Shown piece after piece: positions 14,260 through 27,227 of a stretch of DNA of 64,000 nucleotides. Positions within the stretch are counted from its first letter, which is position 1; every line of letters begins with the position of its first letter. The position numbers and the translations under genes are program-made. The stretch covers positions 98,798,311 through 98,862,310 of the forward strand of contig CM046452.1 in assembly GCA_025506515.1 (NCBI GenBank), read 5' to 3'. The stretch comes from Flaveria trinervia. Its lineage: Eukaryota > Streptophyta > Magnoliopsida > Asterales > Asteraceae. The notes beneath the pieces were generated by a model. It ran no database searches. It had not been told where the DNA came from and was given only the letters and a program-made list of their open reading frames with translations.

Positions 14260-17200
14260 TTATGTTGGACTATCCCCACTCTTCAAAACCCATGCAGAAT
14301 TTTGGGAAATGCACAATTCACTCAAGACCTGCAAATTGAAAACACAAGAAGCATAGAGCAAGTGTTTCCATCTTCAATAACTCTACATCACAAGTAAGCT
14401 AAGTCTAAAGTCTAGACTATCAAATAAGAAGTCTCACCTTTTGATACTCAATATTAGTAATATCCCTTTTCAGCTGCAACTTTGCAGCTGCAAAGATGGA
14501 GGCCTTTTTGAGCTTCCCTCCCGGCCCTTCAGCTAGAAAAAGGTTGATGACAATCTTCCTAGTATATACAGAAACATACGAGAAAATTTAATCACACTTA
14601 AAAGCGTAATGAACAAAATAGCCTGTTTATGTATTAAGATGGTAAATAACCTCAATTCATCGTATTGAGGGTGATCTGGTGATGATTTTAAAACAAAGGA
14701 CCCATGTATGTTAACAGCAACTTGAGTCAGGATTCTTTGAAGCTCTTCCTGAGGTGCATCTGCTGCTGCAGCTGCGGCTTTGGCTTCTCGAGAGCCCTTC
14801 CGTTGTGTATTTTCGGAGACTGCCATGTCACGCAATCTTTGCCGTATTTGGTTCATACTGATCTCATCAAAGACAAACCAGTCATATATAACTTTCATAA
14901 GAGTGAGTACATGACTTCTACAGTTCATTTATCAAAGAAAAATAGACCGTTCTCTTTTACTATAGTTGTATACTGAAGATATAAATCATATGTTTAAATA
15001 TACAGAGCCTATAGACACTTTTTATACCATTTAAAAGAAATTAATAAATTATTATAACTTTAAGTAAATAAAAAACGCACCTGCAAACCTTGTATGCCTG
15101 GAAAAGTTTCTGAAGGGCCTTGGGTAATACTTCTGGAGTTCATCTAGCATCACTGTTCTAGAAGGTGGTACATTAGTTGGTCTTTGTGAACCAACATTAG
15201 TGCTATTTGCAGCTGAAGGACGCCTATCAATGCTAAATTTTGAGTTCTTTGGAAATAAAACGTTCATTATTTGTGGCTCCACATGATCCCAAATTTCCTT
15301 TTGACCCTTAACAATGTCGGGATATTGTTTATTAAATGAATCATCTGGGCGCTCTCTAAATTTCCAATCCCTAAATGAATCTCTTCTTGCAGCAAACTCG
15401 TCCAATATGACTCTCATAGGTTCAATGAGCACATTTTGTTTAGGTAAATGCGCTTCATGAAAAATAGGACTTTTGCTGAACTGAAGCATTGCATAATTTC
15501 TGAGTAGAACGTCTCTGCCTTCATTAGTCTGACACTTCAATTTACTTTTTGCAACCCATAATCCTTGAATCAAATGAGCATGTTCCTTGAGAACTTTAAT
15601 AATATCTTCATCACTAGCATCTGGAGCTATGTGTTTAAGAGCATTAAATCGATGTGCTCGAGGCGCCTATCGAGTAATTATAAATATATCAAACAAGAAA
15701 CGTTAACAAACCTTTAGTAAATCAAACCACCGACTAATCCAAATTTGTTTATATCAGCCGATATTATTAGTATTCATACTATTTAATAACATATACTCCT
15801 TTGTCCCAAAATAAGTATCCACCTTTGAGCCTTTCTGTTCTAATTTGTACCAAAAAGAATGTATGGTTCTAAAATAATAAGTCAAGCTTCCCACTCTACC
15901 CTCATTGCATTCCTATCACATACTCCTAAACTGCCTTACACGTCTTCCTAAGACTATGTGCACTTCATGAGGGTAAGATTGGAAGTTAACTATTTAACAG
16001 TGCATCAACAGCACGTTCCGAAAATTGTCTTTCATCTACTGGACAATTATTTTGGGACAGGCCACAGGATATTGCAATTGTAGATGGATACAGGTATGGT
16101 GTTAATTCATGTCACATCTGTCGAACACAACCATTTTGCTATTTCAGTTGCACATATAATTATAAACTCGACAAATAATAAATTTGTTACATATAATAAA
16201 ACTCAATTGACAATTGATTTATTGTAAGCTTTTGATCCTTAAACATGCAAAAGCAGCTTTTAGTCATTCGTTATTGTAATGAAGTTTCTAGAATTTCTAA
16301 TTACAGAGTTTTTAATTTTTTAACTTTTAAAATGTTAAAAAGATTTTATTTCTGCTTATTGGTATAAAATATATTAATTTCCACTTAGAATACACTGACA
16401 AGATTAGAGGAGGGTAAATGTAGCCTACTAAAAGATAAATCTGTTGGTTTGGGCTATGTTACATTGCCCCTGGGTCAAACATGTAAATCAAAAATTTAGC
16501 TAAAAAGAAATGTCAATGATCGAGTGTTTATAACTATTTTATGTCAACCCAACCCCTTCTTAGGTGTTACCAAACCACGCACAGCCCAACCATTTTGCCT
16601 CCTGTGGAGAAGATATCAAATTTGCTTAGTTCAAATCATTTGACGTGAAAGGGTTTTATGCATTTTTGTAGCAAAACTACCCATTGATAGATGCTGTAAA
16701 ATCAAAAATTGTGAAGTTGTACACTTGTACACTTCCTCATAGGCAAACACATGATGTCTTTTCAAAATGCATACCAGGAAACAGACAAAGATTAGACTAA
16801 CCTCAAGGAGGTGTCTCTTAAAACGCTCTTCCAGTGGAAGTTTGAGCAATGAGCTGAAAAATTATCAACCAAGAAATTGCAATAACTATAATGTCTGTAT
16901 GCGTGTTTATGTACTGCAGTATCAATAACATAACAAAATAACGCAAAGAATGTAGACCTTCGAGATGACCCCTGGGGTCTGGGTTTGCCACTCGTGGCAG
17001 GACACAATGAGTCGATATAATCAGACCTGCAACCAACATAGCATAGAGCAAACAATAAGTGATACAAACATTCTTACATAGCAGAAGCTCACAAAAATCA
17101 GCATAGTGACGTACTGACTCATGGAAAATTGTATTTGAGAATCTTGTTGTGCAACCATATTTTCCATGTATCGATGCGACAAAAGACTTGTTTCACCATG

Positions 17201-19009
17201 GTATTTGAGAGGAATCCATTGCTGTACAAGATAATACACCAACATGAAGTAAAATATACAACTGCATAAAAAGGAATATGTTGTCCAGCCTAACCTATTG
17301 AAGGTAAACAAACAACTGATTGATAAGTAAAAGAAAAAACTTGGGGAGTTCGTTCTTAGATAAGTAAAAGAAGAAATTGAAGAACAAGAAACATTACCAT
17401 GCAAAAACCAATTAGCTTTTCAATACAGGCACACACACAAACGCACATGTAAATTATACACTGGCACGACGTAATGAGACAGACCAACCTTATGCAACTA
17501 CAAAGGAAGAATGCGAAACATTAATATCAAAGTGAAGAAAGGTTTAATACCTCTTTAGTATCAGTGTTTTGCTCAGTTGCAGCTCCTGGCAGCTTGCCCT
17601 GAATAATTGACATCAGATAAACGAGATATTAATCTCATTGACATTACGCAAATACATAGAACCCAACACAAGATATCTTATATGAGGCTTCACCGGTTGA
17701 TTGTTAGACTAATATCTTTTACAGGGATTCATTTACGACTGTTCCATTTTGATTATAGTTGCTCTGACAACACAAGAAAATACATATTGCATAAGTATTT
17801 AAGAAATCAAAGAGATGCTAAACCTGTTTTTTGACTTGCTTTGTAGATTTTTCATTCTTGGTGGTCTCCTCCTCTGTGTTCGTCTGCTTTAATGAGTTCT
17901 GATGCTTAAGATGTTGCATTGAAGGCCGTAGCTGCACAACTGCATGAACAGGGTTGAGGTGCAACTGCAAAATAAATTGTGAAAAAAGCATTCCATCATT
18001 ACAGAAATATGCAACTTCCATTCAATGTGTAACCTACTTGTGCGTGAGTTCGTATAATTCTTCTAATCTTGGCATAAAAAGTGAATTTTGTGAACGTAAA
18101 ACCACACCTCGTTGCCAATTAAAATCCCTACAGCATAACCGTCTGCCACCGGAGGCCTCCACGCAGTTGACAGTACCTGAATATTTGAGAACATCTTTTT
18201 ACAAACAAACCTATAAAGATATAAAAAGAGTTGTTGAACAAAGACAGACCTGCTTTTGCATTGCTTTGTCGTCATCAACATCAGGATCAAAATTCTCTGA
18301 CTCCGTTTGAACAGACATTTCAATCTCCACCTCAGCACTTTCTGGTTTCACTCTAACCTGCAAAAACAGATTATTACATACATCTGCGTCTCAATAAATC
18401 AGACCAAAAACCATTCAATACCATAAACCTTTCAAGTATAATATAAATAAGTAATAAATACATACCTCCTCACACCTCTCCTCTAGTTCATAAGGCCGCC
18501 AACAAGTTCTAAGTGGATATTGCAATACATACAGCTATATAAAGTAATAAATCACCAATTCATCAGTAACATACAAAATAGATTCCTGAATAATAACACA
18601 AATCTCGCTCCTAATGTACATTACCTTAGAATTGGCATCAACCGAAGATGTAAAAAACACATCAATCTCCCGAACAACTTGATCCTCTTGAATTCGTTCC
18701 CGATCATCATCTATTTCCATCTCCATCGCATCAGCGTCGTTTTTCACAGTACCATTATTAGCATCATGAGAAGTATGAACAGTGTTCGACGGTTGCTCAA
18801 ATTCACTCATGGAGGAGACTGAAACAAACGGTGCCGATGGCGAATCATCTAACTCCACCTTAGGAACGGCAACTGGATTCGATTCCGATGAAGGAGTTCG
18901 GTTTTGGTTTAGCAACGGGTTTAAACTTTGAGTTTTTAGGGGCGAACTTCCCCGCTTCGTTGCTGGTGCTTTCGGACGGACCATCGAGGTCGTCGAAATC
19001 GATATCCAT
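14260..19009 (-). CDS. RPC5: DNA-directed RNA polymerase III subunit RPC5
   Basis: This is the plant counterpart of POLR3E/Rpc37 (Sin-like family). With RPC4 it forms the TFIIF-like heterodimer of Pol III, which acts in initiation, termination and reinitiation at tRNA and 5S genes. Coding exons, minus strand: 18625-19009, 18466-18534, 18250-18357, 18108-18176, 17824-17964, 17551-17598, 17115-17221, 16958-17026, 16802-16853, 15081-15666, 14651-14891, 14438-14558, 14260-14328, with phases that fit at every junction. Product about 687 aa. The Sin-like N-terminal half carries VREIDVFFT, LRTCWRPYELEERCEE, and STAWRPPVADGYAVG followed by HLNPVHAVVQLRPSMQHL. The large exon at 15081-15666 carries the C-terminal helical part, and the end is a short tail VLKSGDSPT. 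The start MDIDFDDLDG (19009) is preferred because it is acidic and opens directly after the leader; one extra base near 18900 shifts it out of frame with the rest of exon 1. Confidence 0.93.
15796..16069. mobile_element. Stowaway-like MITE in RPC5 intron 9
   Basis: The ends match as an inverted repeat (left CTCCTTTGTCCCAAAATAA; right complement ...TGTCCCAAAATAATTGTCC) and are flanked by TA, the Tc1/mariner-type target. The interior is non-coding. It lies inside the 1.1-kb intron between RPC5 coding exons 9 and 10, so it is probably harmless. Confidence 0.7.
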
Positions 19010-19095
19010 GGCGTCGTGAGCAGGAGATCGCGTTGTACGGGCTCCGGAGAATGCAGATGGAGGGGGTGGGGGTTTTAATGGGACCGACTTTCTGC

Positions 19096-19103
19096 TAGGG
19101 TTT
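19096..19103 (-). promoter_or_regulatory. Telo-box in RPC5 promoter/leader
   Basis: On the minus strand the sequence reads AAACCCTA, about 90 bases upstream of the RPC5 start codon. Telo-boxes are common near the start sites of plant genes for translation and ribosome-related functions, which fits a Pol III subunit. Function here is inferred from motif and position. Confidence 0.4.
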
Positions 19104-19960
19104 TGGTTAACTTCTGTACAGAAGGATTCGTTATTATGACTCGAATCTTTTATTTTAGGAATTGTTATATTGCGACTTTAGTTCCAAGTTTAGTTGCTTA
19201 TACGGTTATACCGTCTTAAGTATACTGTATACCTGGCAATCTTTACCTAATTGGTTTGATTTGGGTTGATTTTGGCGGAAGAAATTAAATAATGGGTTTT
19301 TTTGGGTTTATATGTATTTTTAAGGTGTTCAATATGGGTTGATTTTAAACTAGTTATATGGTCAATGGGTTAGAATGGATTCAACCCTAAAAAATAGCAG
19401 GTCCTCTTCAACCCCTTCTAATCACCACAACGAAGACTGAAAGCCTCAAACCTTCCCATTTCTTTATGAACTGACAACCGATCTACCAATTGTTTTGATT
19501 TTTTAGATGCGACCCCGGTTCCAATTGTTCGATTTGAGGTGGAATGGGCAAAGATGGTTCGGTGATTGTATTGTTGTTCTTACTGATAATCGTTTTGGAC
19601 TTTTGGGTCAATCTAATTTTTAGTTCTCGGAGATTAGTTGCGACCCTGGATCCATTCGCAGCTCTAATTCTAATCAATTTTTTGATCAGTATGTTCTTGT
19701 TAATGATTGTTATCAAGCTGTTTGAATGACAATTATATTAGCAAATTACTTGTAAACTATTCCATTGATTGGTAGTTCATTAGTTAAGGGTGAGATTGGT
19801 GATCTTATATAAACACTTATTATTATTATGTAATTGGGAATGAAGTAGTTATGATAGTTATAAAGTATAGTTCATGCAAGTGATCAAAATGTATATTTAT
19901 CTCCAATCGGTAGTTCTAAATCTCTATTCAAAACTTCAACTTGTGAAATGAAGTTGTATG
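19104..19960. other. Intergenic DNA upstream of RPC5
   Basis: This AT-rich stretch holds no recognised gene. A small hydrophobic open frame at 19544-19729 has no recognisable family and no support beyond its length. Confidence 0.5.
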
Positions 19961-20694
19961 TGTCACACCCCGACCTACGGCGGAATCATCAGTGTGGGCG
20001 AATATGAAACGATTGTTCATAACTCATGGAATTAAATAAGTTGAAATATGTTAAAAGACAGATTTGATTGAATAATACTAGACAATTAAGTTCTTACAAT
20101 ACAACAAATATTAAACAATAACATAAGATATTTAATTAAACTAAATTCAAGTTTATATAAGCAAGAAAAATTTCTCAAATAGTAATCCTGAACATGTTAA
20201 AAATAAATGGCCAGCTGTGAAAGTTTGTGAGTTTCCATAGATTAAGTATACATAAATATATAAAAAGATTTACAAGTAGTATAACATCTCGTTTTTCGTT
20301 GATTAAAAGTTAATGTCATTATATTTTTAAGGGACTATTGTTGTCAAATATGAAACTTGTGGGTTACTTATGCTTATCCTTAGTTGTGTTATTATTCTTT
20401 ATTGAAAAGTTAATAATTTAATTATTAAATTAAACATAATAATAATAATAATAACAATATAAAAAAATAATTTATAATCATAATAACAATAATAATTTTA
20501 ATGATGATAATAATAGTAATACTAATAATAATATATATATTATTATTATTATTATTATTATTTTATTAAGTTATGAAAGTTAACAAGTTAGATTAATGTT
20601 AAACTTAAGTTTAAGGTGGTAGTTTGTCATTTTGGAAACTTTAAAAGAAGTTAATTGCATAAAATAATAACAAATCAAAATACAAGGGGGCATT
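19961..20694 (-). mobile_element. Old gypsy LTR fragment
   Basis: It begins with TGTCACACCCCGACC followed by GCGGAA, the same kind of terminus as the LTR that starts at 27228 (TGTCACACCTCGACC...GCGGCGGAA). By analogy with the oriented elements here this is the 3' end of a minus-strand LTR. The right half is an AT microsatellite-rich stretch (about 20420-20575, AAT/ATT runs). The right border is uncertain; another LTR-end-like TGTCACACCCG occurs at 20695. Confidence 0.5.
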
Positions 20695-20796
20695 TGTCAC
20701 ACCCGCCCCTCGCATCAACAATATGTCTGCTTTGCCCACGAGGAGCTCACGGATTGTTTTGGTTTGCTGGGACGTCTTCCACATATCTCTTTTAAG

Positions 20797-21027
20797 GGAT
20801 ACAATTATCATCCACTTCACGTTGTAAATTATCCGCTTCATTTGATTCGAGAAGACTTATCATTCGACGAAGAGCCATAAGCTATTATTGACCGACAAGA
20901 ACGCATTATACGCAACAAGAGTATTCCTTTCGTTAAGGTGTTATGGAAAAACCATTCTGAACGTGAAGCTACATGGGAAATGGAAGACACTATCCGTTTT
21001 CAATATGTGAATCTGTTTACCTCTTAG
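20797..21027 (+). pseudogene. Gypsy polyprotein C-terminus (chromodomain) remnant
   Basis: The frame starting GYNYHPLHVVNYPLHLIRED continues through a chromodomain-like end (RNKSIPFVKVLWKNH, then EATWEMED) to a stop at 21025-21027. This is the typical end of plant chromovirus integrase. One in-frame stop (TAA in place of the Glu codon after the DEEP motif) shows decay. Everything upstream in the element is missing. The PPT and 3' LTR follow in the correct order on the same strand. Confidence 0.8.
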
Positions 21028-21244
21028 TATTTGTTTTCTGTTTACCCATTTTGGCATGCTTTAACTCTGAGTCATGACATTTAAGTTAATTGTGTTGTCT
21101 TACAGATTTGTACTATTTCGGTATCTAATAATTTTGTTATACGTATGAGGTTTAGAATACCTTGAATTATTGTTTTGTTCGGAATCACCTTGTCATTGTT
21201 CCCTTAGTAGTGACTTTCTTTTGGGTTATTGAAATATGCCTAGC

Positions 21245-21281
21245 AAATTTCGAGGGCGAAATTTTCTAAGGGAGGTAGAAT
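21245..21281 (+). promoter_or_regulatory. Pre-PPT hairpin and polypurine tract
   Basis: AAATTTCG (21245-21252) and CGAAATTT (21257-21264) form a perfect 8-bp stem with an AGGG loop. AAGGGAGGTAGAA follows as the polypurine tract for plus-strand priming, one base before the LTR start TGTAATATC. Confidence 0.75.
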
Positions 21282-23626
21282 TGTAATATCTATAAATATA
21301 TATATATAGTAAATAAGCAAATTAATAAATTGGTAATTATAAAAAATAAATAATAATATAATAATAATAATAAGCGTAATTTAGAACATAGTGCTTATAT
21401 GAAAACAATACATATGGAAATGCAAGGGGCTCAAGTGCACTACCGATCCGACCCGTAACCATCGAACAATCTATATCTATATATACACGTACACTTAATG
21501 ACCCACGTTCCAGCCTAAATCTTAATCTACCTTGATGATTATCGTCCCCAACTAACTCTCGAATTGGATGGGATGTAAATCACGTGGAAGACGTGTTTCA
21601 GTCGGTGGATTTATACCCCCTTCAATTCCTTCATAAATGCCTCAGAATTTCATAGCTCCTAATCGTGCCTTCTGTGTTCGGGCTCGAGCGACTGCGGACG
21701 GCTTTTGTCCATTGCGAGCCATCGCTACACTACACCATTTATATTCGAAGTAGTCGTTGCTACTAAGCTCTGCCGTGCATTATCGATTACAAATCAACTT
21801 GGGGGATTTCGGTTCAGATCCGTAACGCAGGTAACCGAATCACATAAAATTCAATCGGAACTGGTTTGTATTCACTACCTATTACTTGAATTTCTGATAT
21901 ATTTCGACGACATCCGCAGCCACAAGTCTTGCGTTGTGTGCGCCTCCGCCCTTGGCTTAATCTCCTGCTGGTCTCCGTTTCGTTGTCGAGGTAACAAAAT
22001 TGGTAACTGCCAATCATTTTTGTTCGGTATAATATGCTAGAATAAGGCTGTTGTGATTATTGGTCCGGCGACCAAAGGATACTCGCGGTTGCTTAAGTTT
22101 GCTAACATCAATTTATACAAATCATCAAAGTTTACTTCGTATTGAATGTTTATTCAATTCGTACCCTGAAATTGAAACTACACATACATGAATTAGAAGA
22201 AGTTGAATCTTTGAAGGCTAAGTATTGGTTAAAGTTCATGGATCTATGCATGGGAAACCAAATAAAGAATAAGAATAATTAAATATGTTTAAATTTCGCC
22301 TCTGTCCTACCGATTATATAATATATATTACAGTAGGCTACCAACACATATTCTAGTCAAAAGTTGGTAAACAAAACAAATTGTGTTAAATAAGATATTA
22401 CGAATGCATGGATATATATATATATATTATAATAAGTTAATGAAGTTGAGGATAACCATTATCACCTATACACAAGTGTTTGTAGTTGTTTTCATGAATT
22501 AAATGTTTTAGTAAATCTATCGTTGGAATGTTTTGACAATGTATATAATGATTTAAAATACATATAAAAAGATACATTTTAATTCACCTCATGATGCACA
22601 ACTAAATGCTAATTAAAAAAGGAAAGCTTACTCTTAGAAATCTTAATACAAAAACCTTTCGAGTATAAACGTCTAGTAATTAAACAAGTACTACATGAGT
22701 CTTGTCGCCGGAAACCAATGAGCCAACAGACCAGAAAAGCTATGTAAGTTCAGTAATATAGCTCAACATAAACATACTTTAGGTTCGCGTAATTGTTGAG
22801 GGTGACTTGGTTTGTTTGCTTTTCCTACTAAGCTAAGGTACGGATTCCTAATTCTTGTCTCATATTTGATACCCGTTCATCTCTAGTTTTGATTCCTGTC
22901 ATACGTAGTTAGTTTGCTTTTGATCCTGTTATAAGTAGCTAGACTACTTTATATTTCTGAAACTTGTTACCCGAGCTCTTCCTGTCTTGGGGGTGACCAA
23001 GACGCGTTATTGCGGCATCAATAATGTGGCACCAACCGTGGCGGTGAGCTGAGATCACAGCGTCTCTAAAGGACTCTGAACTTTTGTTGGACGCCCTATT
23101 ATTTATTAGTTCCTCAGAGGCGTATGGATCGATCCTAGGTTAGTCTTGTATTTCCTGATGGATGGTTGCACACCATTCCATTTAGGACTCTGGTGAATGG
23201 TTTGTATGTCTGTCCATACTCCATTTTATATTGGTTCACGGCTCGCTACCTATGTTCCCTCTATTCAGTTATTATATGATATGATTACTAGCTCGGGTTA
23301 TGTTCTATTTGATATTATGTTATCTTTGTCATCATTATATTTGTTTATTTTGTTATCTGTTATTTCGTTCACTGAGCGTTATGCTCAGGCGTGCTTTTGT
23401 TTTCATACACGTCAAGTCAGCAGGGCCATCCGGGAGAGGAGTGAATAGTGGAATTCTGCATAAAGAAAAGTTTATTTAATTTGATGTAATGACTTTTCTC
23501 TTGGGTTTAGACTAGTGTTTTCTTTTTGGATATTTAATTTTTAGTCGTTATGAATAATGAAATTATGTTTTGGATTTTGATTACCATGATAGTGACACGC
23601 CAGTCTGCTCGGGTTGGGGTGTTACA
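21282..23626 (+). mobile_element. 3' LTR of truncated gypsy element
   Basis: The LTR opens TGTAATATC directly after the PPT and closes GGGGTGTTACA, giving TG...CA ends with a TGTAA/TTACA inverted terminus. Length is 2345 bp. No 5' LTR partner is present in the window, so the element is truncated at its left side. Scattered open frames inside it are not genes. Confidence 0.75.
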
Positions 23627-25791
23627 CCATTGTATAAAATTTAAATTTTTCAAAACAACCCCACACCCACGTTAACCCCGTAATTCTGGCTAAGAGCTGG
23701 TTATACTCCGGTCACGCTCCGACACCCCAAAAACCACCCGAAATCGACCGTTTCTTAATCCAAAACCGTTCCAAACCATTCTAGAACATGTTTCGAACTT
23801 GAAGGCACCTATTAATTACGTTTAAACACCGGTTACAAAGCTTAATCGAATACATAACCGAATACCTTAATCTCATAGCCGTTCGAGCATTAAACTCAAA
23901 TAACAATCCAATTAATCGAACATAAACAATCACTTAACTATCTCTAATCTATTCCTACTTCCAATTTCACTTTAAACACACACGAACTTCGAATTTGATT
24001 ATCATTTTCATCGCAACCTGCAACCCATTCGAACATCATCATCTGGACATCAAGACCCAAAAATTAATAAAGGGCTTTGGATCTAGTACACCATTAGAAG
24101 CTCCCTATGCAACGAATTTGATTATCTTCACCAATTTCTCATCAATCGATTCGACATTTACGCGGCTCGTTCTTCGGGTTGTTCTTCGTCTGTTCATCAT
24201 CAATCTGACTTCAATCCGGGTAAACACACATAACATCATGATTTTATGATCATTACAAACAAAAGCCCTATGATTATTATAATAATCGTAATCGAATTCA
24301 TGATCAATTTGGGTTTAATTTGTCCTAGGGTTTATTTGGATTTAGGGGTTCCTTGTAATTATGTTTTTAAGAATTAAGAACCGATAATCACCACGGCTAC
24401 GACCCTGGTCTATTGGTACATACTCATTTGCAAACCTTGAGGTCCCGGGTTCGAACCCGGTCGCCCTCAGTTTAATTTTTAGGCTTTTCAGCCTTGAAAA
24501 ATATAGAAAATTTTCTAAAAATATATATAAAATTAGTTTTGTAAAATTTAATTATTCAAATCATCAAGTTATTTTTCATGATTTTTTATTTAAATTTAAA
24601 CATTTATAAAGCAATAACAAAGATCATTTATAGTTGTTTCTTATAAAATGGATTTTAAATGATGGTTTAAATTAATAAATTATTTTTGGTCCAAACGATA
24701 CCTTTAAATTATTGTTTAAATCATGATTGTTGTAAATAATTGTAAAAATTTATTAAAACTTTATATTTAAAATTTACCAATTATTATAAATGATAAAGTT
24801 GCATTTCTCATATTTAATTACTTAAATGGTGTAATTATTTTTATAAATAAATCCATTAGTTAATTCGTTTGTTTATCAAAAACCCCAAATCCATATTGAA
24901 ACCGTAGTTCACGTGCGAATCGTTAATATTATCTTTAAACTTAAACTTGGAACTTATACGTTTAGGTACCTTGTGAAGGATTTTGTTGGATCATCGATTA
25001 TTATTCTTACTAATCATCGTATATATATATAACCGTCAAGTGAGTTTCCTTGCCCCGTTTTATTATCCTTTCACACCTTTTTGGGTTAAACCATGTTAAT
25101 ATTATCAAACTTACACGTGTAAATGTCTTATACTTGTAACGCACTTGCAATTCATACTTACATTTTGTCATGGTTATTTGTGTTATTATGAGTATTATAC
25201 GAGAACATTATATGTTGACCAATCATTAACTATTGCTAGCCTGACGACGTCAAAGATCTATGGTCTAACAAGCTTATTTGGTGCTAAAGCCGATATATTG
25301 CCGGCTCCTGATGACGTATGACTTGTTCATTATGGGAACCAAATACACTTAGCTAATCGTTATAAACTTGTAATCTTAATCTTGATCAAGGTTTGATTGT
25401 AGCTATATGTATTCTATAAACTTGCATAACTCATAACTTTTGACATGAATCGTTACTTGTAAACCTTTTGATATATTTATGTATATTAAACATTGGAAAC
25501 TCATCAGCTTTCTTAGTTGAGCTTTATTTTTAATATGTTTCAAGACATGCCAAAGCTTGAAGTTATCTTTTGAAGTTTACTCATACTTAGGATTTGGACC
25601 TAGATAATTGAATAAATTGTTTTGGATTATTCATCTTATGTTATGTTTGTTTTCTTATTTGAGACTTATAGTTGTAATTTACATTTGAAACTTATGATAA
25701 TAATATTTTGATTAAATAATATTGTTATATGGTTGTGAACAATCTTAACCCTCATATCTTGATGATTTCGCCGACAAGGTTGGGGTGTGAC
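23627..25791 (+). mobile_element. Gypsy LTR-like DNA ending GGGGTGTGACA
   Basis: The right end reads GGTTGGGGTGTGACA, the same 3' terminus as other LTRs here seen in plus orientation. The left border is not clear; it begins directly after the previous LTR. Its distal part (about 25040-25462) has an inverted copy at 25793-26215. No coding region was recognised. Confidence 0.45.
24406..24470 (+). repeat. tRNA-like SINE head (A and B boxes)
   Basis: TGGTCTATTGGTA (24406-24418) resembles a Pol III A box, and GGTTCGAACCC (24448-24458) is a perfect B box within a CCCGGG/CCCGG T-arm-like stem. The A-to-B spacing of about 30 bases is tRNA-like. No full cloverleaf or clear anticodon arm can be folded, so a SINE head or tRNA relic is more likely than a tRNA gene. 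Confidence 0.5.
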
Positions 25792-26215
25792 AAGTTATAA
25801 TTCATGTCAATGGTTATGAATTATGCAAGTTTATAGAACACATATAGCTACAATCAAACCTTGACCAATAATAAGTTTACAAGTTTATAACAATTAGCTA
25901 AGTGTACTTGGTTCCTATGATAAACAAGCATACGTCATCAGGAGCCGGCAATAACATTGGCTTAGCACCAAATAGGTTTGTCAGGCCCATAGATCTATGA
26001 CAATCGGCAGGCTAGCAATAGTTAATGATTGTCAACATGTAATGTATCTCATATAACACTCACAATAATACCAATAACAATGACAAAAAGGTAAAGATGA
26101 AGTGCATGTGATTACAAGTATAAAAAAGTTTACAAGTGTAAATTGATAAGATTAACATGTTTCACCCCAAAAGATTAATATAAAAGGGGGTATCAAAACT
26201 CACATTGTATAATGA
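25040..26215. repeat. Inverted pair of LTR fragments
   Basis: An arm at about 25040-25462 (plus) and an arm at about 25793-26215 (minus) are diverged reverse complements separated by about 330 bp. Shared landmarks include ATTAACTATTGCTAGCCTG, GCCGGCTCCTGATGACGTATG and GGTTTGATTGTAGCTATATG. They are two copies of the same LTR family in opposite orientation. Confidence 0.8.
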
Positions 26216-27227
26216 TGGTTATAGAGTACGTAAGGAAACTTGGATGTTCAAGAGTCAAAGGTGATATCCTAAATGATAACAAAAAACAATAACTTGAGGT
26301 CTAAATTCATTACAAAAATTTAGGCCAACTAGAGAATGCCAAAAAGTGAAAGGTAGATTGAAAAAGGATTATTGCACCAATTTTAGTTTATGGAAAAAAT
26401 GTTTGGTACGTGTTTGAATAGGTTTTAAAAATAAAAAACGGTTTAATAAAATTATAAAAATTTATAATTGACTAGTTCAGAGTTTTCCGGACAACTTTCA
26501 TTCAGAAATATTTTTATTAAAAGTTCCGTAAATAGGTCTAAACAACAGCACAATACAGAAGGTACTGAAATGCGCACTTATCTTGTGAAGGTTATTTTTG
26601 AGTCGTTCGATTGAGTTTTAAGATGTATTAACTATTGTTGAAAATGTAATTCAATGAACTTAATATTAGAGTTTGTGTGTACTCAAATTTAGTTTGTTAT
26701 GAACAAGTCATGATTAGTTGAAGTCAGACTATAATGTGCCAAATATGTAGTAAGGCACTTATGTGCACTTTTAAAATTGCTAAAACATGAAATGGGTTAG
26801 AACAAATTTATTATATCGATATATGATATTTAGACTTCATTTGATTTATATAAAAATATTCCAAGAGTTTTGCATAGTCATCATTTAGAGAAATAATCGT
26901 GTGGAATAACCGCATATGGCGGCATAAACGACCATATGCAAATAAGATTCTTTGTTTACGTCAGTGTGTTGTTAACTTGATTTAGGAATGTTAGTGATTG
27001 TTATAAGGTTGGTGAATGTTAGAAGGTAATGATCAAATGATAATTATTAAATTAAAAGAGATTTGGTAGAAGAACTTGAAAACAATCGGATGTTAGGATA
27101 ATTAAAAAAATAAAAAATGCATAATATATAAGCAATATAAGATTGCCTTGATATTAGAAGATTCTTGAAACTACTTGTAAAAAAAATTCTTCAAATTGAT
27201 TATAACCAAAAGATGATGAAAGGTTTG
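26216..27227. other. Repeat-derived or intergenic DNA
   Basis: The first part probably continues the minus-strand LTR fragment. The rest is AT-rich with no recognisable coding region or element border up to the LTR that starts at 27228. Confidence 0.4.

Noticed and set aside
19544..19729. Small hydrophobic protein gene upstream of RPC5
   Set aside because: It has a high Leu/Ile content that AT-rich DNA gives by chance, no family match, and an equally long antisense frame.
24406..24470. Functional tRNA gene
   Set aside because: A and B boxes are present, but I could not fold acceptor and anticodon arms or place an anticodon.
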